DNA of 49,871 nt. Origin: Candidatus Omnitrophota bacterium (GTDB taxonomy: Bacteria; Omnitrophota; Gorgyraeia; Zapsychrales; Fredricksoniimonadaceae). Made by a program: the position numbers and the translations under genes. The stretch is from NCBI GenBank assembly GCA_903901225.1, contig CAIUQE010000015.1, positions 1 through 49,871 on the forward strand, written 5' to 3'. This document shows, one piece after another, positions 34,031 through 42,482 of this stretch; positions within the stretch are counted from its first letter, which is position 1; each line of letters begins with the position of its first letter. The notes beneath the pieces were generated by a model that saw only the letters and a list, made by a program, of their open reading frames with translations, searched no databases and was not told the origin of the DNA.

Positions 34031-35764
34031 ATGGATTATTCCCGCGACATTGACAAACTCCGCCATACTTGTGCCCACGTGATGGCCCAGGCTGTCAAGC
34101 AGCTCTGGCCTGATACGAAGGTGGCCATCGGCCCGGCGATCGAGAACGGCTTTTATTACGACTTCGACAAGAAAGAGCCGTTCACCGACCAGGACTTGGC
34201 CCAGATCACCAAGGGCATGCAGAAGATCATCAACCGCAACCTGCCGTTGACATGCACATCTCTCGGTAAAAAAGAGGCGTCTGAACTTTTTGGCGCGCAG
34301 GGGGAAGTTTACAAGATTGATCTCATCGCGGGGATCCCGGACGAGAAAGTTTCCATTTACACGACGGGCCAGAACGAGTTCCAGGATCTTTGCAAGGGGC
34401 CGCACGCGGCGTCGACGGGTGAGATCAAGGCGTTCAAGCTTTTGTCGGTGGCCGGGGCCTACTGGCGCGGCGACGACAAGAACCCCATGCTCCAGCGCAT
34501 TTACGGCACGTGTTTTCCGACGAAGGAAGAGCTTGACCTGCACCTGAAGGCCCTTGCCGAGGCGGACAAGCGCGACCACCGCAAGATCGGCGCGGAGATG
34601 GACCTGTTCCATATTTATCATGAAGAAGCGGGCGCCGGGCTTGTGTTCTATCATCCCAAGGGCGCTCTGATGCGCAAGATCCTCGAGGATTACACCAAAG
34701 ACCTGCATTTGAAGCGCGGGTACGACCTGGTCCAGACGCCGAATTTCCTGCGCGGCAAGTTGTGGGAGATCTCGGGCCATGCCGAGCATTACCGCGAGAA
34801 CATGTATTATTTCAAGATCGACGGCGAGGAATATGCGGTCAAGCCCATGAACTGTCCGGGGCACATGCTGATCTACGGGACAAAAACGCATTCGTACCGT
34901 GAGTTGCCGATCAAGATGTTCGAGCTCGGGACCGTGTACCGCTATGAAAAAGCGGGCGTGCTTCACGGACTATTGCGGGTGCGCGGGTTCACGCAGGATG
35001 ACGGGCATATTTACTGCCGCCGGGACCAGGTCCAGGGCGAGGTCGAGAAGGTGCTTGACCTGGCGTTCGAGATCCTGTCCGCGTTTGGATTTAAAGAATA
35101 TGAAATTGAGCTCAGCACGCGCCCGTCCAAATATATCGGAGCGCTTGAAGACTGGGACCTGGCCACGTCGGCGCTGAAGAACGCGCTGGAGCATAAGGGC
35201 ATCGCGTACCAGGTCAACGAGGGGGATGGCGCTTTCTACGGGCCGAAGATCGACCTGAAACTCAAGGACGCGCTGGGGCGGAAATGGCAGTGCAGCACGG
35301 TGCAGTGCGACTTTGCCTTGCCCGAGCGTTTTGACCTTTCCTTTATTAACGAGCAGGGCCAGAAGGAGCGGCCGATCATGCTGCACCGCGCCTTGTTCGG
35401 CAGCGTTGAACGTTTCTTCGGGACGCTCATCGAACATCACGCGGGAAATTTCCCGCTCTGGCTTTCACCGGTGCAGGTCGTGACGATACCGATCAATCCG
35501 GACCATGACGCTTTCGCCCGCGAAGTCCTGGCTGAACTTCAGGCCGCGGGCCTGAGGGCCTCGCTTGACGCGCGCAATGAATCGCTGGGCAAGCGCATCC
35601 GCGAGGCGCGCCTGCAGCGGGTGCCGTATATCCTGGTCATCGGCGACAAAGAGGTCGCGGCCGGGACGGTCGCGGTCAGAAAACGCCCCGAAACTGACCT
35701 CGGCACCATGCCCGTCGGGCAGTTTTTGGCCATGGCCGGGAAAGAGATTGTTGACAAAGTATAA
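34031..35764 (+). CDS. thrS: Threonyl-tRNA synthetase lacking the TGS domain
   Basis: 577 residues against about 640 for the full enzyme. It starts directly with the editing domain (HTCAHVMAQAVKQLW, an HxxxH metal/editing motif), so the N-terminal TGS domain of about 60 residues is missing. The class II core has VKPMNCPGHMLIY (zinc Cys), YRYEKAGVLHGLLRVRGFTQDD and the C-terminal anticodon-binding domain. No good ribosome site precedes the ATG, which lies 10 nt after a TATAAA; I see no upstream in-frame extension with TGS character. Confidence 0.93.
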   Translation: MDYSRDIDKLRHTCAHVMAQAVKQLWPDTKVAIGPAIENGFYYDFDKKEPFTDQDLAQITKGMQKIINRNLPLTCTSLGKKEASELFGAQGEVYKIDLIAGIPDEKVSIYTTGQNEFQDLCKGPHAASTGEIKAFKLLSVAGAYWRGDDKNPMLQRIYGTCFPTKEELDLHLKALAEADKRDHRKIGAEMDLFHIYHEEAGAGLVFYHPKGALMRKILEDYTKDLHLKRGYDLVQTPNFLRGKLWEISGHAEHYRENMYYFKIDGEEYAVKPMNCPGHMLIYGTKTHSYRELPIKMFELGTVYRYEKAGVLHGLLRVRGFTQDDGHIYCRRDQVQGEVEKVLDLAFEILSAFGFKEYEIELSTRPSKYIGALEDWDLATSALKNALEHKGIAYQVNEGDGAFYGPKIDLKLKDALGRKWQCSTVQCDFALPERFDLSFINEQGQKERPIMLHRALFGSVERFFGTLIEHHAGNFPLWLSPVQVVTIPINPDHDAFAREVLAELQAAGLRASLDARNESLGKRIREARLQRVPYILVIGDKEVAAGTVAVRKRPETDLGTMPVGQFLAMAGKEIVDKV

Positions 35765-35778
35765 GTTTTTAAGATAAT
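35751..35778 (+). promoter_or_regulatory. infC operon promoter
   Basis: TTGACA (35751-35756) and GATAAT (35773-35778), spacer 16 bp, overlapping the end of thrS. The expected start point near 35785 coincides with the beginning of the leader hairpin. Confidence 0.7.
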
Positions 35779-35781
35779 AGT

Positions 35782-35812
35782 GCATCGCCTTCGCGCACGC
35801 GCGGGGTGATGC
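35782..35812 (+). promoter_or_regulatory. Structured leader of infC-rpmI-rplT
   Basis: GCATCGCC (35782-35789) pairs with GGTGATGC (35805-35812) over 8 bp (one G-T), with an inner CGC/GCG step and GCAC loop. A small GAC/GTC hairpin follows before the ribosome site. infC operons are commonly autoregulated by L20 binding a leader; this hairpin is a candidate, but I cannot match a defined L20-leader family. Confidence 0.4.
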
Positions 35813-35843
35813 GACGGAAAGTCGTTAACCAGAGGAGAATGTT

Positions 35844-36362
35844 ATTCAAAAAAGGATACGTATCAACGAGCAGATCCGCGTTCCTGAAGTTCGCGTGATC
35901 GGCCCGAATTCAGAACAGCTGGGTGTTGTGACGGCGTTGCGGGCCATGGAGCTCGCGGAACAATTTGAGCTTGACCTTGTTGAAGTGGCGCCCACGGCAA
36001 GACCGCCGGTGTGCCGTATCATGGATTTCAGCAAGTACAAATACGAGCAGGAAAAGAAAGAGCGCCGCGCGAAAAAGAACGCGCATGTTTCCCAGCTCAA
36101 GCAGATCAGGATCAAGCCGCACATCGAAGAGCACGATTACCAGACAAAATTAAAACAGACCGTGGCGTTCCTCGAGAAGAAGGACAAGGTCAGGGTTAAT
36201 TTGTTCTTCCAGGGGCGCGAGATGGCGTTCAAGGACCAGGCGAAGATATTGCTGCAACGGTTTGTGACGGACACAGCCGAACTTGCGCAAGTGGAAAAAG
36301 ACGTGATGATGGAAGGGCGGGTCATGTCCATTGTGATAGCGCCCAAAGCAGATAAGGTATGA
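35844..36362 (+). CDS. infC: Translation initiation factor IF-3 (ATT start)
   Basis: 172 residues if translation starts at ATT (35844), giving the N terminus [21 protein letters not shown] that IF-3 requires. A GGAG site lies 6 nt upstream. The first in-frame GTG (35895) would delete conserved sequence, and the ATG at 35839 is out of frame. The rare ATT start is known for infC and allows IF-3 to repress its own synthesis. [20 protein letters not shown] and the C-terminal domain are standard. It is followed by rpmI and rplT. Confidence 0.93.
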   Translation: MQKRIRINEQIRVPEVRVIGPNSEQLGVVTALRAMELAEQFELDLVEVAPTARPPVCRIMDFSKYKYEQEKKERRAKKNAHVSQLKQIRIKPHIEEHDYQTKLKQTVAFLEKKDKVRVNLFFQGREMAFKDQAKILLQRFVTDTAELAQVEKDVMMEGRVMSIVIAPKADKV

Positions 36363-36378
36363 CCAAGGGGTAAATGAT

Positions 36379-36576
36379 ATGCCAAAGTTGAAGACGAAAA
36401 AAGGCGTGGCCAAACGCTTCAAGATCACCAAGTCGGGGAAGATCAAGAAGCGTAGCGCTGGTCGCGGACATATTCTTTCCAAAATGTCACGCAAGCGCAA
36501 GCGCAAGCTCCGCAAGGGAAGTTACCTCGCCGGCGTTGAAGTGAAGAAGATCAGGAGGATGTTGCCGTATGGTTAA
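36379..36576 (+). CDS. rpmI: Ribosomal protein L35
   Basis: 65 residues, very basic. [20 protein letters not shown] and the [17 protein letters not shown] segment identify L35 of the large subunit. It lies in the infC-rpmI-rplT operon, overlapping rplT by 8 bp. Confidence 0.95.
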   Translation: MPKLKTKKGVAKRFKITKSGKIKKRSAGRGHILSKMSRKRKRKLRKGSYLAGVEVKKIRRMLPYG

Positions 36577-36961
36577 GATCAAGAACTCTGTTGCGCGCAA
36601 AAGAGGGCGCAAACGTGTATTCAGGGCAACGAAAGGTTTTTACGGGCAGAAGAAGAACCGCTGGGGCCAGGCGATGCGCGCGCTCATCAAGGCGCTGCGT
36701 TATTCGACGAAGCACCGCAAGGCGCGGGCGCGCGATTTCCGCAGCCTGTGGATCGTCCGCATCAACGCGGCGTGCCAGCAGAACGGCATGACCTACAGCC
36801 GGTTCGTCCGTGGCCTGAAGGAAGCGAAGGTCGTCCTTGACCGCAAGATGCTCTCAGAGATCGCGATCAATGACGCGAACACGTTCAAGAAGCTGGTGGA
36901 GCTTTCGAACAAGTCCCTTCCGGCGAACGTGACGCGCAAGAAGGTCGCGGCCACTAATTAA
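36569..36961 (+). CDS. rplT: Ribosomal protein L20
   Basis: 130 residues. The basic N terminus [19 protein letters not shown], then [19 protein letters not shown] and the C-terminal [11 protein letters not shown] identify L20. L20 is an early assembly protein and in many bacteria represses this operon. It overlaps rpmI and is followed by an intrinsic terminator. The C-terminal tail is a little longer than the usual 115-120 residues. Confidence 0.95.
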   Translation: MVKIKNSVARKRGRKRVFRATKGFYGQKKNRWGQAMRALIKALRYSTKHRKARARDFRSLWIVRINAACQQNGMTYSRFVRGLKEAKVVLDRKMLSEIAINDANTFKKLVELSNKSLPANVTRKKVAATN

Positions 36962-36983
36962 GGTATTGATGAACACCGATTTG

Positions 36984-37013
36984 AAAAGGGCTCCTTTGTT
37001 GAGGAGCCTTTTT
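36984..37013 (+). terminator. Intrinsic terminator after rplT
   Basis: AAAAGGGCTCCT (36984-36995) pairs with AGGAGCCTTTTT (37002-37013) around a TTGTTG loop, with one G-T pair, giving a GC stem and a T tract. It ends the infC operon and overlaps the pheS promoter. Confidence 0.8.
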
Positions 37014-37023
37014 CATGTATAAT
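36996..37023 (+). promoter_or_regulatory. pheST promoter
   Basis: TTGTTG (36996-37001) and TATAAT preceded by TG (37018-37023), spacer 16 bp. The -35 box is the loop of the rplT terminator. The -10 overlaps the ATG at 37022, which supports the downstream ATG at 37055 as the pheS start. Confidence 0.6.
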
Positions 37024-37054
37024 GCGCGGAATATCAACTATTAATGGGCGACAG

Positions 37055-38068
37055 ATGTCCTGGGATATTGAAAAAATAAAAATTGATGTGGCCGCGGACG
37101 TGAATGCCGCCGGGGCGCTTGACGCGCTTGAGGCCGTGCGCGTGAAATACCTTGGCAAAAAAGGCCTTGTGCAGGAAATGTACGCCGGGCTGGCCACGGC
37201 CACAGGGGATGAAAAAAGATCCCTGGGCAAGGGCGCCAATGACATCAAAATCCTGGCTGACGCGCTGATCACGCAGCGCAAGGCGGCCCTCGCGGCCACG
37301 GTCAAACGCGCGCAGGCATTGGACGTGACGATGCCCGGCGTGGCGCGCGATGCGGGCACGCGGCATCTGATCACCCAGACGATCGAAGAGATCTGTGATG
37401 TGTTCGAGCGGCTGGGGTTCGTTATCCAGCGCGGACCTGAGGTTGAGACCGAATTCTACAACTTTACGGCGCTGAATATCCCGCTCGACCATCCGTCGCG
37501 CGATTCCTTTGACACGTTCTATCTCGATGAGAAAGATCCCACGGCCGTTGGCCGCTACCTTTTGTTGCGCAGCCATACCTCGCCGGGCCAGGTGCGCGTG
37601 ATGCAGAACCACAAGCCGCCGCTGGCGGTCATCATCCCCGGCAAGGTGTACCGTCCGGACGCGGTTGACGCGAGCCACGCGTTCATGTTCCACCAGATCG
37701 AGGGACTCTTGGTGGACAAGCACGTGACGTTCGCGGACCTCAAGGGCCTGCTGACGGCGTTCTGCAAAAAATTTTTCGGGGATGACGTGAAGATGCGTTT
37801 CCGCCCGCATTTTTTTCCGTTCACCGAGCCTTCCGCGGAAGTGGACATCCAGTCGAATATTTTCAAAGGGCGCGCCGGCAAATGGCTTGAGATCCTCGGG
37901 TGCGGCATGGTGCATCCGGCGGTGTTCGCGCACGCGGGGTATCCGGCGGGCGAGTACAGCGGCCTCGCGTTCGGCCTGGGCGTGGAGCGCATTGCCATGC
38001 TCCGGCATGGCATCGGCGATATCCGTACATTCACAGAAAATGACCTGCGGGTCCTGAAACAGTTCTGA
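37055..38068 (+). CDS. pheS: Phenylalanyl-tRNA synthetase alpha subunit
   Basis: 337 residues from the ATG at 37055; the frame opens at 37022 but that ATG is inside the -10 box. The N-terminal coiled coil is followed by the class II core with HPSRDSFDTFYL, LLRSHTSPGQVRVM, the MFHQIEGLLVD motif, FRPHFFPFTEPSAEVD and the C-terminal GLAFGLGVERIAMLRHGIGD. It forms the alpha2-beta2 enzyme with PheT, which starts 2 bp later. Confidence 0.96.
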   Translation: MSWDIEKIKIDVAADVNAAGALDALEAVRVKYLGKKGLVQEMYAGLATATGDEKRSLGKGANDIKILADALITQRKAALAATVKRAQALDVTMPGVARDAGTRHLITQTIEEICDVFERLGFVIQRGPEVETEFYNFTALNIPLDHPSRDSFDTFYLDEKDPTAVGRYLLLRSHTSPGQVRVMQNHKPPLAVIIPGKVYRPDAVDASHAFMFHQIEGLLVDKHVTFADLKGLLTAFCKKFFGDDVKMRFRPHFFPFTEPSAEVDIQSNIFKGRAGKWLEILGCGMVHPAVFAHAGYPAGEYSGLAFGLGVERIAMLRHGIGDIRTFTENDLRVLKQF

Positions 38069-38069
38069 T

Positions 38070-40094
38070 ATGAAATTAAGTTTGAAGTGGCTCTCACAGT
38101 ACATTGACCACGGCCTTTCTTCCGAAGAGCTGGCCAACCGCATGACCATGGCCGGGCTTGAGGTGGAGGCGGTTCTCCCGGCGGGGGACGACACGGTTTT
38201 TGAGATCGAGGTCACGCCCAACAGGCCTGATTGCCTCAATGTGCTGGGTCTCGCGCGTGAAGTTTCGGCGATCACCGACAGGGATCTGAAGGCGCTGCCC
38301 CCCAAGGCGCATGCGGACGTGGCCCAGGTCGATATTACCATCGAGGACAAAGAGGGCTGCGGTCGTTACCTTGGCACGCGCGTTGAGGGTGTTAACGTCG
38401 GCATACTGCCCGCGGACAAGTCTCGCCTTCTGCAGGCGATCGGGCTTAAGCCCATATCCAATATTGTCGATATCACGAATTTTGTGCTGTTCGAGTTTGG
38501 TCAACCCCTGCACGCGTTCGACGCGGATAAGCTTGAGGGCGGCCGGATCATTGTCCGTCGCGCGAAAAAAGGCGAAAAGATCGTCACGTTGGATGACATC
38601 GAGAGGACGCTCGATGAGGGGATCCTTGTGATCGCCGATGCCCGCAAACCCGTGGCCATTGCCGGCATCATGGGCGGGCGCGACACGGCGGTGACGGCGG
38701 GGACCCGTAACATCCTTCTGGAGAGCGCGTATTTCGATATGGGCCTGGTGCGACGCGCGTCGCGCAAACTTGGCCTTACGAGCGACTCCTGTTACCGTTT
38801 TGAACGCGGTGTCGATCCTGCCACCGTGCCGACGGCCGCGGACCGTGCCACGGACCTTATCCTTGAACTGGCGGGCGGGCGCGTTACGGCGCGTCGGGAT
38901 GTTTGCCTCCGGGAAGTCACGGCGGCCCGGGGCGTTATTGAAGTTGCCGCGCGCGATATCCGTCAACTTCTAGGGACGGACATTGACCCGCTCAGGGCGC
39001 GACGGATCCTTGAACGGCTGGCGTGCGCTGTGACGGTAACGGGCGACACTTTTTCTGTCCAGCCGCCGCGCAACCGCAATGACCTTAAGATCAGGGAAGA
39101 TATCATTGAAGAGCTCGCGCGGGTGGTCGGGTTCGATAACCTGGCGATGTCCCTGCCGAGTGTCGGCGCGATCAATATTACCGTCGACCGGGAAAAAGAA
39201 GACTTTAACGGGCGCCTGGCAACGAGTTTTGTTGCCCAGGGGTTTCACGAAATATTGACCCACGCGATGATCAGCCGCGCCGCGATGGAAAAAACCGGAT
39301 ATGACGGCATAGCGCCCATGGCCCTGCAAAATCCGATGTCCGCGGAGCAAGAGCTCATGCGCCCGACGATGTTGCCCAGCGCCCTTCAGGCGGTGGCGTT
39401 CAACATGAACCGCGGCCAGAAAGACCTTAAGTTCTTTGAGATCGGCAAACGCTACCTGCCGGCGGGCGAGCGCTGGACGCTGCTCATGGTGATGACGGGC
39501 CGGCATGAAGGGGACTGGCGCCGGGGCAAGCGCGACGCGTTCGATCTTTTTGACGTCAAGGGGGCGCTGGAAACGGCGTTTGCCGCCGTGCGCGTCAAGG
39601 GCCTTGAATATCGCGCGGGTGCGGCGGCGGCGTTCGAAGCCGGGCAGGCTGCGGGTGTCTTTTTGAAGGGCCAGCCGATCGGGTCCATGGGCCGGATCTC
39701 CGATGATGTCCTTGGAAAATTTGAGATCAAGAAGGCGGGCGTGTATGTCGCCGAGATCGATCTCGCGCCCGCGCTTGACGCGCTCACGCCGCAGGCAAAA
39801 TTCGCGGTGCCTGAAGAATTTCCCGCGATGGTGCGCGACGTGAGCCTGGCCGTCAAGGCGGCGCGGTTTGAAGATATCCGGGCTTTATGCGCGGCGCGCG
39901 GCGCGGGCCTGCTTCGAAAGATCGAGCTTGTGGAAGAATACCGTGGTGATAAGATAGATAAGGGATCCCGCGGGCTTGTCCTTTCGCTGACTTACCAGGC
40001 GGGCGACCGGACACTGACCGAGGACGCGGTCAACGCCCTGCATGAAAGCATCGTGAAAGAATTGATGGAAAAGTTTGAGGCTTTGAGAAGGTAG
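38070..40094 (+). CDS. pheT: Phenylalanyl-tRNA synthetase beta subunit lacking the EMAP-like domain
   Basis: 674 residues against about 790 usual. The N terminus (MKLSLKWLSQYIDHGLS...MTMAGLEVEAV) passes within about 15 residues to EIEVTPNRPDCLNVLGLAREV, so the roughly 100-residue tRNA-binding (B2/EMAP-like) domain normally inserted there is missing. The B3/B4 editing region (GLKPISNIVDITNFVLFEFG, AIAGIMGG), B5, core-like and C-terminal FDX-ACB domains are present. It is coupled to pheS. Confidence 0.95.
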   Translation: MKLSLKWLSQYIDHGLSSEELANRMTMAGLEVEAVLPAGDDTVFEIEVTPNRPDCLNVLGLAREVSAITDRDLKALPPKAHADVAQVDITIEDKEGCGRYLGTRVEGVNVGILPADKSRLLQAIGLKPISNIVDITNFVLFEFGQPLHAFDADKLEGGRIIVRRAKKGEKIVTLDDIERTLDEGILVIADARKPVAIAGIMGGRDTAVTAGTRNILLESAYFDMGLVRRASRKLGLTSDSCYRFERGVDPATVPTAADRATDLILELAGGRVTARRDVCLREVTAARGVIEVAARDIRQLLGTDIDPLRARRILERLACAVTVTGDTFSVQPPRNRNDLKIREDIIEELARVVGFDNLAMSLPSVGAINITVDREKEDFNGRLATSFVAQGFHEILTHAMISRAAMEKTGYDGIAPMALQNPMSAEQELMRPTMLPSALQAVAFNMNRGQKDLKFFEIGKRYLPAGERWTLLMVMTGRHEGDWRRGKRDAFDLFDVKGALETAFAAVRVKGLEYRAGAAAAFEAGQAAGVFLKGQPIGSMGRISDDVLGKFEIKKAGVYVAEIDLAPALDALTPQAKFAVPEEFPAMVRDVSLAVKAARFEDIRALCAARGAGLLRKIELVEEYRGDKIDKGSRGLVLSLTYQAGDRTLTEDAVNALHESIVKELMEKFEALRR

Positions 40095-40294
40095 GATCGC
40101 TGTTATTCCGCGCGCGGCTGACGGCCATGCGCGGGCACGCGTTTCCTGCTGTGTTCGTCAGGGATCTGGCTAATTTGAACCAATATTCAATACCTAGGGA
40201 ACTGTTGTCTTCGGCGCCTTCGGGTTCCGGGCTTGTTCCCACCTGCAAAACAGGTTCAAGGTTGCCCTTTCTCAACGGCACAAGCGGGATCTAA
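40095..40294 (+). ncRNA. 6S-like structured RNA candidate
   Basis: A 200-bp non-coding stretch between pheT and rarA can fold into one long rod. Pairings: CTGACG with CGTCAG in the 5-prime half; GGGAAC with GTTCCC in the middle; a small ACCTG/CAGGT hairpin on the 3-prime side, then a GTTG/CAAC hairpin; and GATC-GCT with AGC-GG-GATC closing the ends. Length, rod shape and a 3-prime-side bubble hairpin fit 6S RNA, and 6S genes are often near rarA. It is followed by a strong hairpin. I cannot run a covariance search. Confidence 0.45.
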
Positions 40295-40338
40295 TTTAAC
40301 CCGGATTTTTCCAAGGAGAGATCCGGGTTAAAAATTTT
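40295..40338 (+). terminator. Intrinsic terminator before rarA
   Basis: TTTAACCCGGAT (40295-40306) and ATCCGGGTTAAA (40321-40332) form a perfect 12-bp stem with a 14-nt loop, followed by AATTTT. It likely ends pheST and the RNA candidate. The symmetric A/T flanks would let it work on both strands. Confidence 0.7.
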
Positions 40339-40348
40339 ATGGGGTCCC

Positions 40349-41656
40349 ATGGCTTCCCTTTTTGAGACCAACCTCAACGCCCACGCGCCGTTGTCGGTGA
40401 GGATGCGCCCGGCCGCCCTTGATGAATGCGTCGGACAGGAGCATATCCTCGGCCCCGGCAAACTTCTCACGCGCGCTATCGAGGCGGATCGCGTCACGTC
40501 GCTGGTTCTGTACGGCCCTCCCGGGTCGGGAAAAACCTCTCTCGCCTTATGTATCAGCCGACGCACGAACGCCTGTTTTGAAAGCGTGAACGCGGTCGCG
40601 TCCAATGTTGAAGAATTGCGCAAGATCATCGCGGCCGCCCGCAACCGCCTGGCCACTTCCGGCGGCAAGACCATCCTTTTCATCGACGAGATCCATCGTT
40701 TCAACAAGGCCCAGCAGGACGTGCTGATGCCCGATGTGGAGAACGGCAACATCATCCTCATCGGCGCCACGACCATGAACCCCTTCTTTTCGCTGGTCAG
40801 CCCGCTGCTCTCGCGATCGCTTGTTTTTGAATTGAAGCCGCTGACGCGCGACAATATCAAGACGTTGCTGGAACGCGCCCTGCGCGACAGGGAACGCGGC
40901 CTCGGTGCGATCGCGGTAAAGGCTGAGGATGCTGCCCTTGATTTCCTGGCCGAGATCTCCGATGGTGACGCGCGTCGGGCCCTCAACGCGCTGGAGGTGG
41001 GGTGCCTGACGACCCCCAAAGGCCCGGATGGCGTTGTCACGTTGACCCTGGAAGCTGCCCAGGAATCCATCCAGAAAAAACAGGTGCAGTATGACAATGA
41101 TGGCGACGCGCATTTTGACACGGCGTCGGCTTTCATCAAATCCATGCGCGGATCGGACCCGGATGCCGCGCTGTACTGGATGGCGAAGATGATCTACGCG
41201 GGAGAAGACCCGAGGTTCGTGGCGCGGCGCATTTGTATTTGCGCGGCCGAGGATGTCGGCAACGCGGATCCCAACGCCCTGGTGATCGCGAGCGCGGCGT
41301 TGCACGTGGCGGAATTTGTCGGCTTGCCCGAGGCGCGTATCCCCCTGGCCCAGGCCGCGGTGTACGTGGCGTGCGCGCCGAAATCGAACGCGGTCTATCT
41401 GGGGATCGACAAGGCGCTCGAGGACGTGAAGAACAAGAAAGCGGGGAATGTCCCGTCGCATCTGAGGGACGCCTCCTATCCCGGCGCGGCAAAACTGGGG
41501 CACGGGCAGGGGTACAAGTACGCGCATGACTTTCCCGGGCATTACGTGCCGCAGGCGTATATGCCTTTTCACGCGGCATATTATGAACCGACGGAAATGG
41601 GTTATGAGAAGAAGATCAAAGAGCGCCTGCAGGCCTTGCGGAAATCCGGTGATTGA
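40349..41656 (+). CDS. rarA: Replication-associated recombination protein A (AAA+ ATPase)
   Basis: 435 residues. SVRMRPAALDECVGQEHIL opens the clamp-loader-like AAA+ domain with Walker A GPPGSGKTSLA, Walker B FIDEIHRFNKAQQD and ATTMNPFF. The C-terminal half has FIKSMRGSDPDAALYWMAKM and NVPSHLRDASYPGAAKLGHG, characteristic of RarA/MgsA/WRNIP1. It acts at stalled replication forks. The ATG at 40349 has a GGGG site; the ATG at 40339 is out of frame. Confidence 0.95.
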   Translation: MASLFETNLNAHAPLSVRMRPAALDECVGQEHILGPGKLLTRAIEADRVTSLVLYGPPGSGKTSLALCISRRTNACFESVNAVASNVEELRKIIAAARNRLATSGGKTILFIDEIHRFNKAQQDVLMPDVENGNIILIGATTMNPFFSLVSPLLSRSLVFELKPLTRDNIKTLLERALRDRERGLGAIAVKAEDAALDFLAEISDGDARRALNALEVGCLTTPKGPDGVVTLTLEAAQESIQKKQVQYDNDGDAHFDTASAFIKSMRGSDPDAALYWMAKMIYAGEDPRFVARRICICAAEDVGNADPNALVIASAALHVAEFVGLPEARIPLAQAAVYVACAPKSNAVYLGIDKALEDVKNKKAGNVPSHLRDASYPGAAKLGHGQGYKYAHDFPGHYVPQAYMPFHAAYYEPTEMGYEKKIKERLQALRKSGD

Positions 41657-41741
41657 GGGGAAATTTTTCTACTATAAAAAGAAAGATAATGATAATATAG
41701 GTCGCATTTATAAGGGGAATTTCAGCCTGATAACAGGTAAA

Positions 41742-42305
41742 ATGGTGAATATTCACGTTAAACAGGAATTGCGACAGCGGATCCTTGATCGTATAAAAGA
41801 GCAAAAGGAGGAAATTGCTTTATCCAAGAGCCGGATCATCTTTGCCAAGGTGATCGCGTTGCCGGTTTTTCAGAGCGCGAGGACGATCCTTTTTTACGCG
41901 TCCTTTCGGGGTGAAGTGGATACGTTCGCCCTTATGCGTGAAGCGATGGTGTTGAACAAGCGTGTGGCGTTGCCGTTGATACGGAAAGAAGAACAGCGCA
42001 TCGTTCCGATGCTGATAAAGACCCTGTCCGGGTTGAGACCCGGCCCTTACGGGATCATGACGCCGGAAGATGAGCCGCGGGACCGCGTGGACGCGGCCGA
42101 GCTCGACCTTGTCGTGGTGCCCGGGGTGGCGTTCGACCGCCGGCACAACCGGCTGGGCCGTGGCGCGGGGTACTATGACCGCTTTCTTTCCGGATTATCC
42201 GCGACAACCCCCACCATCGGTCTGGCGTACGACCTGCAGGTCGTGGATGCCATCACGGGCATCGAAGCGCATGACCGTCCGGTAACGTATCTCGTTACAA
42301 ATTGA
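41742..42305 (+). CDS. fau: 5-formyltetrahydrofolate cyclo-ligase
   Basis: 187 residues from the ATG at 41742; the frame is open far upstream into rarA but lacks conservation there. VFQSARTILFYASFRGEVDT, VALPLIRKEEQRI and the C-terminal PGVAFDRRHNRLGRGAGYYDRFL with its glycine-rich motif identify the family. It converts 5-formyl-THF to 5,10-methenyl-THF with ATP. An AT-rich stretch (41660-41700) after rarA may contain its promoter, though I see no good -35. Confidence 0.93.
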   Translation: MVNIHVKQELRQRILDRIKEQKEEIALSKSRIIFAKVIALPVFQSARTILFYASFRGEVDTFALMREAMVLNKRVALPLIRKEEQRIVPMLIKTLSGLRPGPYGIMTPEDEPRDRVDAAELDLVVVPGVAFDRRHNRLGRGAGYYDRFLSGLSATTPTIGLAYDLQVVDAITGIEAHDRPVTYLVTN

Positions 42306-42317
42306 ATTTTTTTACAA

Positions 42318-42467
42318 CCCCGGATTTCGCATTGAGCAGGGCCTAGGAGCGAAATACCGGGAAAGCCTCGCCCAGGCGCCAGGTCCATGATGACCGGCGC
42401 GCGACCCTCCTGCGGGAGGGCGGACCGTACTGTGTATGATCCGGGACAACTAACCGCGTCTAACGCG
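42318..42467 (+). ncRNA. Structured RNA or leader between fau and rny
   Basis: Four hairpins precede the rny ribosome site. P1 pairs CCCGGATTTCGC (42319-42330) with GCGAAAT-A-CCGGG (42349-42361). P2 pairs GCGCC and GGTC with GACC and GGCGC (42376-42400). P3 is CCCTCC/GGAGGG with a TGCG loop (42405-42420). P4 is CGCG/CGCG (42455-42467). CCCGGAT at 42319-42325 can pair instead with ATCCGGG at 42439-42445, so two exclusive folds exist. Possibly a regulatory leader of rny; family unknown. Confidence 0.5.
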
Positions 42468-42482
42468 ATAAAGGAGTTATGT

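Noticed and set aside
37022-37054. Upstream ATG at 37022 as the pheS start
   Set aside because: It overlaps the TATAAT -10 box and lacks a ribosome site; 37055 is downstream of the predicted transcription start.
42306-42445. THF riboswitch or 6S RNA at fau
   Set aside because: The stretch is downstream of fau and folds as several separate hairpins, unlike the THF aptamer or the single 6S rod.
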